Made by a program: the position numbers and the translations under genes. The notes under the pieces are model-generated. The model searched no databases. It had not been told where the DNA came from and saw only the letters and a list, made by a program, of their open reading frames with translations. Of a stretch of 15,918 bases of DNA, positions 1 to 9,500 are shown in pieces; positions within the stretch are counted from its first letter, which is position 1; each line of letters opens with the position of its first letter. The DNA lies in NCBI GenBank assembly GCA_027578815.1, contig JANBTH010000500.1, positions 1-15,918 of the forward strand, in the 5' to 3' direction. Source of the DNA: Coemansia sp. RSA 1804 (taxonomy: Eukaryota > Kickxellomycota > Kickxellomycetes > Kickxellales > Kickxellaceae).

Positions 1-948
1 CACTATTGATTAATTTGTTGGGTGATGGAGACTTTAGCGGAAAAAAAGCTGAATGTTGGGCCTCTTGGGATTAGTGCACTGCAAAGCAATGGATGCGCAA
101 CGAAATCGGGGTTGTGTTCCTGCTAGCTTGCTGGTATTCCTCCTTCAGTCTTCTTTTTAAATGGCCTTGTGTGCTATGTGTATATTTTATGACGAGAAGC
201 GCTTCAAAAAGCCAGGCCTTTCTCTATATATACTTAATGCCGAGTACGAGAAAGTGGGGGGAAAGGAGGAAGAAAAAACCTGGAAATTTCTTGATAGTGC
301 GTCTCTTCTTGTTTTGGCAGAATGCCGCAATGTGCTGGCCCCTCCTTTCTCTTTATAAAATTGAAAGACAACAGAATAAAATGCCAAGATGTCAAAGATA
401 GAAAACGTCGGAGCAATCTCGGAGGTAGGACGGCAATTTCTACATCCAGCAACCCCATTAAGAAGCTCGCATAACACATTAATTTTGTTGGGCACCTGGA
501 CATTCCGCCCCATCTCTTTTTATCAATTTCAACGACTAGAAAGGGAGTATCAATTCTTCTTTCACATAGATTATAGCTAGTGGTACGCGGTTAGTCTGTG
601 TCTCTCGTAGTTTCTTAAAATCTTTTTATGTGATGACAGCAAAGACAGCAATGGTGGTGGTGGTAAACCAAAGAAACAAATAGAGAAGATTAGGCCACTT
701 TGATCGCTCACCGTGTATGTATGTTCTCCATTTATATTCACGTTGGTTACTGGCAAAAAAGTGATATTAATTATATTCCAAACAAGAAGTGGTGTCCGGA
801 CAACAAAAAACAAGCCCGGGGATCCCCTGCCGAGACCTGGATCTATTATCTGGCTTTCATGTGCATGAAGAAAGACATGACACCCCAACATCGGGGACTT
901 TCAGAGAAAGAAAGGCAGTCATTGGTACCGGGCAGTAGTCTCTTCTCT
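1..948. other. Left-edge non-coding / unassigned region
   Basis: I see no convincing gene here. The right part (about 700-948) lies directly downstream of the DnaJ stop codon and probably holds its 3' UTR, although I see no exact AATAAA on the minus strand. A TATA-like stretch (TTTATAAAA, about 351-359) lies just before a small plus-strand ORF at 389-580, which is discussed as a weak candidate in the findings. A short (TGG)4 repeat lies at 652-664. The long plus-strand frame through this region continues antisense across the DnaJ gene and is a shadow of it. Confidence 0.5.
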
Positions 949-2184
949 TTACTGCTGAGCGCACTGTACGCCAGGACCGCCATGCTGGTGAGCATCCTCG
1001 TAGTCCTCCTCGGCTGGGTCGTCTTCCTGCATCCTCTTCTGGTGCTGCAGATCCACCGCCGACAGCACAACCTCCTCCACATGCGCACCCTTGGGCAGGC
1101 TTGGCACGGGCTGTCGCTTTGGCAGGATGGCCTCAAGCTTCTTGATCTCTTCCTCCGGAGCCCATCCGGAAGCAGGGAAGCGCAAGTTGAACTTGATGAA
1201 CATGTTGCCTGGGTTGTGGTGGCGGAACGAAGGCATTCCCTGGCCCTCAATAACCTTGACTTCTCCCGGCTTGATCGATTCGCCAGGCAGAATAGACACG
1301 TCAAGAATGCGGTCGTCAAGGTGCGAGACGTGGATGTTTCCCCCGGCAAGCGCCGTAATAAGGTCAATCTCGGCCTCATAGTACAAGTCGTCGCCGCGGC
1401 GCTTGAAGCGCGGGTGCTCCTTCTCGTCGATGACTATGATGATATCGCCAGGGACAATGCCAGGCGCCTGGTCTGCCTCGCCCTGGAATGTAAGCTTCTG
1501 TCCATCCCTCATACCGCGGTCGATGTTGACCTCCAGCTGTTTGCGCTGACTAACAACCTTTTTGCCGTTGCACTTCTTGCACTTGAAGCGCGGGTCAATC
1601 TCCTCGCCCTCGCCAGCGCAGATGCGACACTGCTGCTGGATCTGCTGGACCATCGGGCCCATTTGGCGGATGATGGTCTCAACACCACGCCCATGGCAGG
1701 TAGAGCACTGCTTGACTGCTCCCTCTTTGCCTCCCTTACCGTCGCATCCGTCGCAAACGACGTTCTTTGTCACCTGGAGCTTGGAAACCTTGCCCTTGTA
1801 CAGATCCTCAAGCGACACCTTGAGCGCATGAACCATGTCGCGACTACGGCGCGGACCGCTGTTTCCACGACGGCCGCCGGCTCCACCTCCGCCAAACATC
1901 CCGCCGCCAAAGAACTGTGCAAACAAGTCGTTGGGGTCAATGCCGCCCATGCCGCCTCCCTCACGGTTAACACCCTCTTCGCCAAAGCGGTTATACACCT
2001 CCCTCTTTTCGCCGTCCGAAAGAATCTCGTAGGCATGCGAAATCTCCTTAAACTCTTCCCCAGCATCCGGGTTCTTATCTGGATGATACTTGAGTGCCAT
2101 CTTCCTGTACGCCTTCTTGATGTCGGCGTCAGAGGCCTCGGGCGAAACCCCAAGGATGTCGTAGAGCTTTGTGTCGTGAACCAT
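949..2184 (-). CDS. YDJ1: Class A (type I) DnaJ/Hsp40 co-chaperone, Ydj1/Mas5-like, farnesylated
   Basis: This 411-residue protein is close in length to yeast Ydj1 and comes from a single exon. The J domain is at about 6-68, with the HPD motif at 34-36 that stimulates Hsp70 ATPase. A Gly/Phe-rich linker follows (about 76-105, including FFGGGMFGGGG). The zinc-finger domain has four CxxCxGxG-type repeats: CDGCDGKG from 144, CSTCHGRG from 160, CRICAGEG from 186 and CKKCNGKK from 202; the last departs from the consensus at its final position. Substrate-binding C-terminal domains span about 215-350. The protein ends in CAQQ, a CaaX box whose final Gln favours farnesyl transfer, as in Ydj1. By family, it hands unfolded clients and mitochondrial precursors to cytosolic Hsp70 and partly sits on ER and mitochondrial membranes through the lipid. 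The start is secure: an in-frame TAA lies four codons upstream and G follows the ATG. Confidence 0.97.
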   Translation of the reverse strand: MVHDTKLYDILGVSPEASDADIKKAYRKMALKYHPDKNPDAGEEFKEISHAYEILSDGEKREVYNRFGEEGVNREGGGMGGIDPNDLFAQFFGGGMFGGGGAGGRRGNSGPRRSRDMVHALKVSLEDLYKGKVSKLQVTKNVVCDGCDGKGGKEGAVKQCSTCHGRGVETIIRQMGPMVQQIQQQCRICAGEGEEIDPRFKCKKCNGKKVVSQRKQLEVNIDRGMRDGQKLTFQGEADQAPGIVPGDIIIVIDEKEHPRFKRRGDDLYYEAEIDLITALAGGNIHVSHLDDRILDVSILPGESIKPGEVKVIEGQGMPSFRHHNPGNMFIKFNLRFPASGWAPEEEIKKLEAILPKRQPVPSLPKGAHVEEVVLSAVDLQHQKRMQEDDPAEEDYEDAHQHGGPGVQCAQQ

Positions 2185-2345
2185 CGTGTCCTTTTAACAA
2201 TGAAAAAGAGCTAGTTCTGTTCTATTTTATAGCAATTCCTAAGCGTCTCTTCCTCTGCGCACAAAAAAGAAGATGTATGTTGGAAGCTCTCTGAAAAAAA
2301 AGAAGTGTGCTACAAGATATAAATAAAATTTTGGATATGCCTTAA
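2185..2345 (-). promoter_or_regulatory. Probable DnaJ promoter and 5' leader
   Basis: On the minus strand, upstream of the DnaJ ATG, there is a TATA-like element (CTATAAAATAG, about 2221-2231) and alternating pyrimidine tracts (about 2262-2272 and 2291-2303). At 2283-2295 the plus strand reads GAAGCTCTCTGAA. This has the spacing of a three-unit heat-shock element (GAAnnTTCnnGAA), but the middle unit is TCT instead of TTC. Heat-shock control is expected for this family, but this one imperfect site is weak evidence. Confidence 0.35.
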
Positions 2346-3416
2346 TTAGAAACAAGTCAGAATAATAAAAATAAGCATATGGGCAAAGGTGAAAGGGATT
2401 TAGTTTTAACAGCACAGGTCTTTATTGCCCCAGTAAACACCACAAAGACAAAATGGCGGAAAGAGAATGGAAGCACATAGAACCTGTGCGTTTCCGCCTT
2501 TCCGTGCTTCAGAGCATATATCCCCGCTTGCCATCCAACGCAACACAAGCCAGGGCATGGCAGCAGCATCAGCAGCCAAGAGTAGAAGACAACGGCCATA
2601 GCCGCAAGCTCTGTTCCACACGCAATATACATACCTGTTGCTAATGCCAAGGCCAGCTAGTTACAATGACGGTGAAGTAGGTGTCTTTCTTGCTCTGAAT
2701 GAGTAAGCGTGGTGATAATCTGTCCAGAAAAACAAGGAAAATAATGTGATTAGAATGCTCAAGGCAAAAACAAAAAGAGAAGAAAAGAAAAGAGAAGCCT
2801 TGAAAAGACAGTCCACATTCGCAGGGAATGAAATACAACCAGTGTTTTCTTTTTCTTTTTTTCTTTTGTGAAATGGACACTCTTTTTGTGCCATGTAAGT
2901 GGGCAGGCGCAAGGCTCTTCCCGGTTCAGCTCATTGCCATGGAACCCGCAAGGTGAAGAAATATCCCTCTGGCCAACAGCGTCTTTCATTCGTTCAAGAC
3001 ACTGGCACTGCTATTAATTTTTTCCTTTTTTCGTTGGTAGAGAAAAAGCGACTTTTGATGCGGAACGATCAATCTCGAACAACATGGAATCTTTGGAATT
3101 GGCGGTCACAAAAAATTTTCCATCCACCAGGGTACTAGATCATTTGATTTTCAATCAGTACTAATCGGCAATCAGATCAAGTATCTGTCATGTCGCAAAA
3201 GCTGGAGCATCCACCACAGCATGCAGAATAGACCGTACGCAACTGGCTCTTCTCCAGTAAAAAAAAAGCTAGTGTCTGTAAATTGTGAGAAAATAGAAAG
3301 AGAGAACAAAGAAAAAGAGGACACGATAGCAAAGCGCAGGTGCCAGCAAGCAGCCAGAACGAAGAAAGCACATTGGTAGCTTTTGACATCCACGCAGTCT
3401 GCCGCAATCAAACAGA
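2346..3416. other. Spacer between DnaJ and the MPP beta gene
   Basis: About 1.1 kb separates the two minus-strand genes. It should contain the 3' UTR of the MPP gene on its right and distal promoter sequence of DnaJ on its left. I see no recognisable protein. Around 2357-2650 both strands carry reading frames of 60-100 codons with no family resemblance (see findings). Homopurine/homopyrimidine runs occur at about 2761-2800, 2847-2868 and 3297-3320. No exact AATAAA was found close behind the MPP stop codon. Confidence 0.5.
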
Positions 3417-5120
3417 TTAGGCACGCATCCACGACATCGCCGAGCGGATGCGCATGTAGTCTGGCATGCCCTGGATAGAGCCGACGCCAACGACGGCAAC
3501 CTCCTGGTCCCACAGGCGCTCGTAGGCAACCTTGCGCACGGCATCACCGTTGACAGCGTCAACTGCCGCGGCAACCTCAACGGGCTCCATGCGCTTGCCG
3601 TGGGTTAGGATCTGGCGGCCAATGTCTTCGGCAACAGCAGTGGTGCCGTCAAGGTTGAGCAAGAGAGCCGCCTTGAGCTGCTGCTTGGCACGCTCAACCT
3701 CGGCCTCGGTAACGGATGTCGACAAACGAGCCCATTCCTTAAGCGTAAAGTGGACCAGGTCGTCCAGGTTGGTGATGTTTTCGGAAACCATGTATATGCC
3801 CCAAAGACCGGTGTCGTGGTAGGATGTATTGAACGACATGAACGAGTTGGCCAGCTGGTGCTTCGACACAATCTGCGACAAGCGTGAGCTGACATTGTTG
3901 GGCGCACCCAGTGAGCGATCCCAGCTGCCGATAAGCGATTGCAGAGTGAGCATTGCAAAGTAGTCTGGGTGCGTCCATCCAACGCCCTCGACGGCAAGCG
4001 CAATGTGCGCCTGTGGGATGTCGTCATTGCGGACGCGGAGATCCGATCCCCAGAAGCGCGGCGGCTGGTCCTTGCGTGTGGCAAGTGCAACTGGTGGGTC
4101 GCTGGGCTTGAGCGATCCAAAGTGCTTCTCGGCAAGCTTGACAAGATCCTCATGCTGGACTCCGCCAGCACCGACAAGAACCATGCGATCGGCAGTGTAG
4201 TTGCGCGAAATGTACTGCTTCAGATCCGCCTTGTTGATTGTCATGATGTTTTCGCGCGGCCCGAGGATGGTGTAGCCAAGAGAGCTATTCTGGAAGGCCG
4301 TAGCATGCAGATGGTCAAAGACAACCTCTTCAACCACCTTCTCAACCTCCTGCTGCTCGCGCAGAATCACATCGCGCTCGCGCTCAATTGCGGACTCGTT
4401 CAGAACAGAGTTCTGCAGAATGTCTGACAGAATCTCCACCGACTGAGGAACATCCTTCTCAAAGGCCTTTGCGTAGTAGACAGTCTGTTCGCGCGACGTA
4501 TAGGCGTTGAGGTGCGCTCCCATGTTCTCGATCTGCAGCTCAATACCGTGCTGCGTGCGCGAAGTCGTTCCCTTGAATGCCATATGCTCAAGGAAGTGCG
4601 CCGAGCCGTTGTCCTTTGCGGTTTCGCTGCGGCTTCCCGAGTTCACCCACACGCCAACAGTTGCCGTTTTTACCGCCGGGTTGCTTTCTGTAGCAATGGT
4701 AAACCCGTTGGGCAGCGTGCTTATCTGCGTCTTGCTCGAGCTGACGCTTGCATAGCCGGCGGTCCGAATTCTGGTAGCGCCAACAAGCTACACATTCACA
4801 CAAGCATGTTTGGCAGTGTATTCCGTTTGCAATAAAGACACGTGCCCCCAAATCAGCACCATAAAAACAAATTTATCAGCTTGAATCCAAAATGCAAAAG
4901 ACAGAGCATAATCAACACAAGAGCTGCTGCTTATCGCGCGCACCCCCCTTATTTCACACATTTACAATGAAGAAATGTCAACTCTACTTGACTTTCTAAA
5001 CGACTTCATTTCTCATAAATAGAGAATGAGCTATTTCGTTGGATTTATCACTGGCATTGAGATGTTGGTCCAGAATCTTACCTTTGGCAGAGCGCTTTTA
5101 CTGAGAAAATTGAGTGCCAT
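3417..5120 (-). CDS. MAS1: Mitochondrial-processing peptidase beta subunit (two exons)
   Basis: The zinc-dependent catalytic subunit of the matrix protease that removes presequences from imported proteins; by family it works as a heterodimer with MPP alpha. The model joins exon 1 (5082-5120) to exon 2 (3417-4787), giving 469 residues against 462 for yeast Mas1. The N-terminus (MALNFLSKSALPK, then LVGATRIRTAGYA) is basic, hydroxylated and free of acidic residues, as a matrix presequence should be. The mature region starts near KTQISTLPNGFTIATE. The inverted zinc motif HFLEH is at 77-81 (H77, E80, H81), with a distal Glu about 76 residues on (E157, in REQQE). The M16 C-terminal domain follows and the protein ends RSAMSWMRA. 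No in-frame ATG lies upstream in exon 2: the frame reaches a TAG at 4788-4790, which is the splice acceptor. A start at 4652 would use GTG and remove the conserved N-terminus, so it is an artefact. Confidence 0.94.
4788..5081 (-). other. Intron of the MPP beta gene (294 nt, phase 0)
   Basis: The donor reads AAG|GTAAGA on the minus strand at 5082/5081 and the acceptor TGTGTAG|CTT at 4788/4787. It falls between whole codons and joins the first 13 codons of the presequence to the rest. The acceptor AG is part of the TAG that blocks the exon 2 frame. CTGAT sequences inside the intron could serve as branch points, but none is ideally placed. Confidence 0.85.
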
Positions 5121-5215
5121 TATCCTATTTTTGGGTTGGATTTAACAAAGGACTCTTTTTGCTCCCAAGAGTAACTGGAACGCGTAGAGAAAGAGAAAGA
5201 GAAAAAGAAGCTTAT
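5121..5215 (-). promoter_or_regulatory. MPP beta core promoter: pyrimidine tract and MCB-like site
   Basis: On the minus strand, about 65-95 bases upstream of the start codon, there is a strong CT tract (plus-strand purine run at about 5184-5211, AGAGAAAGAGAAAGAG). Such tracts often sit at fungal transcription starts. An ACGCGT palindrome (5180-5185) directly abuts it. A CCAAT box on the same strand (plus-strand ATTGG near 5362-5366) could bind the HAP complex, which controls mitochondrial genes in other fungi. These are short motifs and are given as candidates only. Confidence 0.35.
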
Positions 5216-5680
5216 CTAGAGACTAATACTGAAGAGGGGAAAAAGACTTGAACATGCCAACAGATAATGAAAGATGAAAAATGGAAAATAAAAGTAGCAG
5301 CGATTTTGACTGCAAAACTTATCAATCAGCTGCTGATCAAATGTCAAGATAAACAGAGTTGATTGGATTTTGTTGCAGTTTCCCAAGCAAGCTTCGCATC
5401 GCAAGTTCCCCACCCTTTATTACCAAACTATAACTGCTGCACTTTCACCATTTTTGTAGTTCAGCAGAGACCGTTTTTAAGAGGCTCTTTTGTGTCGTGC
5501 GGATATCTCCCTGTCTACTTCATTTTGTTGATGCTGTTGCAGCCTTTTGTTCTGGCGTTTCAGCTGCCATGTTCCTGTCAAAATGGCATGCAGGCCAGAA
5601 ATCCGCTTGATGCATGTGGTCTGTATATGGCTGATGACTGAGACCACACGACAGAACAAATGCTCTTGCTCCAGAAATAG

Positions 5681-5697
5681 AAATAAATAAATAAATA
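5681..5697. repeat. (AAAT)n microsatellite
   Basis: About four tandem AAAT units in the intergenic region. No function is evident. Confidence 0.8.
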
Positions 5698-6094
5698 GGT
5701 GAGGCAAGCTGGCAGCCACTCGCTTGCAAAGCGAGAGACCCATGAGCAGGGCTAAATGTAGCACGCCATTTTCATCTGCGCTGAGAAAGAAATGGGTGAT
5801 GTGTCCTCTCAAGATATAGACCACAATTCTCAGCGGTTTGTTTCCTTCAGGACAGCGCCAAAAACGATGCAGAACACAAATGAGGTCATGGCGATATCGG
5901 CGAAAACGAAAGATCTTTTGTGAGCAGCGCCAGGGATTGTGAGGCGCACCGCAAGCAAGATTCGGAAATGCGCACATCTTTTTACTACACTTTTGGGGGG
6001 AGAGAGAAGGCGGGTGGTCATCCCAACCACAACGCAGTCCTTATTTTTAGCACACACGCTGGCAGCGGCGACTGCGTGATAGCGCTGGACATCA

Positions 6095-6240
6095 AAGTCT
6101 TTTTTCTTCTTCTATTCTACCACGGGCTGTCTTGAGGCAGTCTCTGCTTTTCTCTTTCTGCACCCTTCTTTCTAGACGCATTCTATTTTCTGTCCTTTTG
6201 CTTACTACTCTTCTATCTCCTTAAACCCCCTCCCCGCTTT
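6095..6240 (+). promoter_or_regulatory. Pyrimidine-rich core promoter of the 6548 gene
   Basis: A long run dominated by C and T on the plus strand (for example TTTTTCTTCTTCTATTCTAC near 6101, and CTCTTCTATCTCC near 6208) precedes the CAA-rich leader. Similar tracts lie before the other genes here, so it probably marks the transcription start zone. Confidence 0.4.
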
Positions 6241-6256
6241 GCACCCGCTTACTGGC

Positions 6257-6292
6257 CAACAAGCAACAAGCAACAAACAACAAACAACAACA
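6257..6292 (+). repeat. CAA-rich repeat in the 5' leader
   Basis: An imperfect array of CAA/CAAA/CAAG units about 255-290 bases before the start codon. If transcribed, such G-poor CAA repeats form unstructured RNA, which could favour ribosome scanning. The repeat is visible; its role is inferred. Confidence 0.6.
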
Positions 6293-6547
6293 CGCCAAGG
6301 CGTATTTTGCCTCAGGGTACTTGCGCTTGTCACTCTCGTGCTTACTATTCTGCGCTTTTGGACACGCGGAGGGCAACACTTGCAAATACAACACTGCTAT
6401 TTTATTATTTTATTTTTCTCTTTGACCAGGCTGAATTCCGAGCCTTGTCTAATTTACCTTTCAGTCTCGCACCCCCACCTCCTATTCAGCAAACGAGTGG
6501 TTTCTGCGTGGCTTGAGCATAGCACGAGCAGAAACCTCTTCTCAACA

Positions 6548-9500
6548 ATGCACTCTGGCGACGCAGTACAGCGCATCCCGCAGATGGAGCACAGCAGCCG
6601 CACCAGATCCGACAGCTCGACAATAAGCAACTTCATCTCCTCGCTGCGACTGGAGCGCACAAACACCAAGGCCAATGGCCAAAACCCAGTGCAGCGTCGC
6701 AAGACTCTGAATAAACAGGCCAAGGACCCGATGGCCGACCAGGCAGCGCTGGAAAAGGAGATTCGGCATATTGAGCGGCTGGCGTCGCTGCTAGGGCGGC
6801 GGCCAACAAAGTTTGACCTCAAGCGTAACAAGCCCACCGTCAACCACGATCTGGACGATACGCTGGTGGGCTTTTTTGACGTAAATGAGGACGACGAGCG
6901 GCTGGGCGAAATGCTTCTCTCTGGCAGACATACCGCAACAGCCGCGGACTTTGACGAAGAGCAAGACATGGCTCTAGAGGCACCCGAGCTCAAAGCCCAG
7001 AACATCCATGCCGCGCCCGCAGCGCTCATTGCAGACCAGCAGAGCACAGTGGAATACGCAAACGACGACGACCCGTTTGACAAAATCGAGGAGATGAATA
7101 TGAAGGCCTCGCCCTCTGGCAGCGCTGAGTATCTCCCAATTGACAACTACAAGGAGAGCGAAGGCGCCATTTGCTCTGGAGTCACCGAATCGCAACAGCA
7201 GGTCTCGAGCGGACTGCAGAAATTGCGCGTAGGACCGAACAGCATGGACGGCAATAGTGACGACTCTGAGCTGGACTCTCCAACATGCAACGATGATATC
7301 CTGGCTGACATCAACCGTAGCAACACGTGGAAACGGCAGAGCAACATGTTGATACAGGAACGCGAGCGCTTTGGGCTGGCGTTGCCAAAGATTGCTGATA
7401 TCAGCGATGAAGATGACGAACTCCATGACGACATCTACAACAACAATGCCAAGAGCGAGCCACTACCAAACAACCAGACGGCTCCTGATGATGGCGGGCA
7501 GCCAGGGCCTGCAGGGTCTGCACTGACTGAGCCGACGAGTAAAACAGGCCTTCTTTCGACAGCATTGGCGGTTGAAGAGTATCTTGACATCCTGGATTAC
7601 ATGGACGAGAAGAATCAGAATGAAGACAGCCAAAGTGATTGCAGCTCCAACGACGGACATATCAGCAGCGATCTTCAGGGCAACAGCGATTCCAGTGATG
7701 GCGACGACATTCTTCTAAGCGAGGGTGGTGATGGTAGCAGCGACAGCGACAGCGATGCTAGCGGAAGCAGATACCTTGCTAGGCTTACGCCTCAACAGCC
7801 AAGGGATGTGTCAAGCGGAGTAGAAGCTGACAATGTCCAGTATAGTGCACAAAGCCTTCACATCGACGGCTTCAATAGCGTGGAACCAGACGGTGCAAGC
7901 GGAAGCCAGAGTGCACGACAGAACAGACATATCCGCGTGGCTGTTACGATGCCGCTATCTGCTGGCTCTAGAATCTCGGGCGTGCCTGGACGGCCAACGC
8001 TTCGCAGAAGTCGACGTGTCCTTAGCAAGGGCAGGTCGCTCAAGAGCAGCAGCGGGCTGGCAGCGACACTGGCACAGAGGCCTCCAGCTCTCCAGACCGC
8101 AAAGTCAGAGTTTAAAACCACGCAGAGCCGGCTGGAATCGGCGGGCGACCACGACGAAAGGAGCTTTGTCAAAGAGATTGGTTCGGATTTGGGACAACCA
8201 CAGATACATTCGCCAGACAACAAGCAGCGCAGCGATATCGCGTCAAGCACCGTGGTCCAGACGCAGCTGCCTGGCTTGGCAAGGCTGGCCGAAGACGCAG
8301 TGGCGACGAGCAAAGAAACCAGCAGCAGCACGCAGATGAAGAAGCAGCAGCCGCATGCATCGACTCATAAACCATTGCCGCCGATTCCTGACCGCATCCT
8401 GCGTACGCTTGATGCGGCTGGCGCTTCCTCTTCAGAGCCGGGCAGCGGCAGGACAGCAAGTGCGCCTGTCAAGATCCCGCCGCCGCTTCCAGACAAGGCA
8501 CGGCCGACGGTCTCTAGGACATTTGGAGGCGAGAGACTTGGCACGCGCGCCGAGCTTGAAGCCGAGTCCGAGCGGCCGTCGTCGAGGAGGCTGTTTGACG
8601 ATGACAGAGGCCAGAAAGAGACCAGTGGGCAGGCATACGACAGCATCCTCAGCATGTCGTCACCGACGCTCCCAATGTCAGCAGACGGGATAGGCAGCAG
8701 CAGCAGCAGCGCGCACCGGCCGGGAACGCCGCAATCGGTTGTAGACGAGACCAGTTTGAAGCGCACATCGTCGCCGCTGGCCGAGTGGTTGCAACGCACA
8801 GACATCATGCTGCCAACAAACAACCCTTCGACAGTCAAGGTGCCGCTGTATCCGCCTGGCGGCTCGGGCAAGCCGATCACATTCAACTCGTATCACTACG
8901 AGCCGCCAGCGGACGAGGCTCAAGCGCATGCAGGTGACAACCCCCGTTCCGGCAGCAGGCGGATGGCAAAGGGCCGCGTTGTGCGAAGGGTGTCAGTGCT
9001 TCCGCCACCACAGACGCCAAGCGCATACCAGCACGCTGCCTCTCCTGGCTCCTCACTCTACTCTTTTGCCTCCCAAACCCACATTTCGCCTGTCCACTCA
9101 ATTCCAAATTCGCCTCTTGCCAGCAAGAGAACCAGCACAGTTTCTGCTCCAACTCCCACACGCGCGGACAGCAGCGCCAGCTCCACCACACACAGCACCC
9201 GCCCTCAGCAGAGCGAGGCGCCGCACGACCTCCCAAACAGCGCCCATCCGGCTTCTCCATCGATGGAGAATCCTGCAAGCAGCGCACATGCAAAGCACAT
9301 TGCCTCAAGCAGTGCTTATGCCTTTTCGCCAATGGACGTGTCCGGCGGGCCGACCGTGCTATCGGCGCCGCCTGGCGCAAGCGAGATGATAAGCGATGCA
9401 GAGGCCAGTGCGCCCGTTGGAATGCTCGAGCCGTCGGCGCCGATGCTTCCGGAACCCACGGCGCCTGAGCTCCCGCAGCAGTGGGCTGCCTCAGCTCCGC

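Larger units (their letters stand above)
5216..6547. other. Divergent intergenic region and long 5' leader
   Basis: About 1.3 kb lies between the MPP promoter and the next plus-strand start at 6548. Reading frames of 70-166 codons occur on both strands but resemble no family. The region holds an (AAAT)n repeat at 5681-5697 and a perfect ATCAGC-T-GCTGAT palindrome at 5325-5337. From about 5970 to 6547 the plus strand has no ATG and is pyrimidine-rich (about 6095-6240), which fits the promoter and leader of the 6548 gene. Confidence 0.55.

Noticed and set aside
700..2214. 504-codon open frame on the plus strand
   Set aside because: It lies antisense to the whole DnaJ gene, and its long opening is a by-product of the GC-rich codons of that gene. 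The minus-strand product has complete J, zinc-finger and CaaX signatures.
4512..4851. Small frames on both strands around the MPP beta N-terminus
   Set aside because: They overlap the conserved MPP exon or its intron in other frames and show no family features.
5719..5735. tRNA-like anticodon arm (CTCGC-TTGCAAA-GCGAG)
   Set aside because: The 5-bp stem and 7-base loop resemble an anticodon arm on either strand (GCA or TGC), but no matching D arm, T arm (GGTTCGA-like) or acceptor stem is found around it.
5477..5977. 166-codon minus-strand frame in the divergent intergenic region
   Set aside because: Its product has no family resemblance or domain pattern, it crosses the (AAAT)n repeat, and it sits in AT-rich promoter sequence.
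6239..6547. N-terminal extension of the large disordered protein to 6239
   Set aside because: The frame opens with TTG and has no ATG. The translated leader looks like random low-complexity sequence, so the ATG at 6548 was chosen. The possibility is kept as a finding only.
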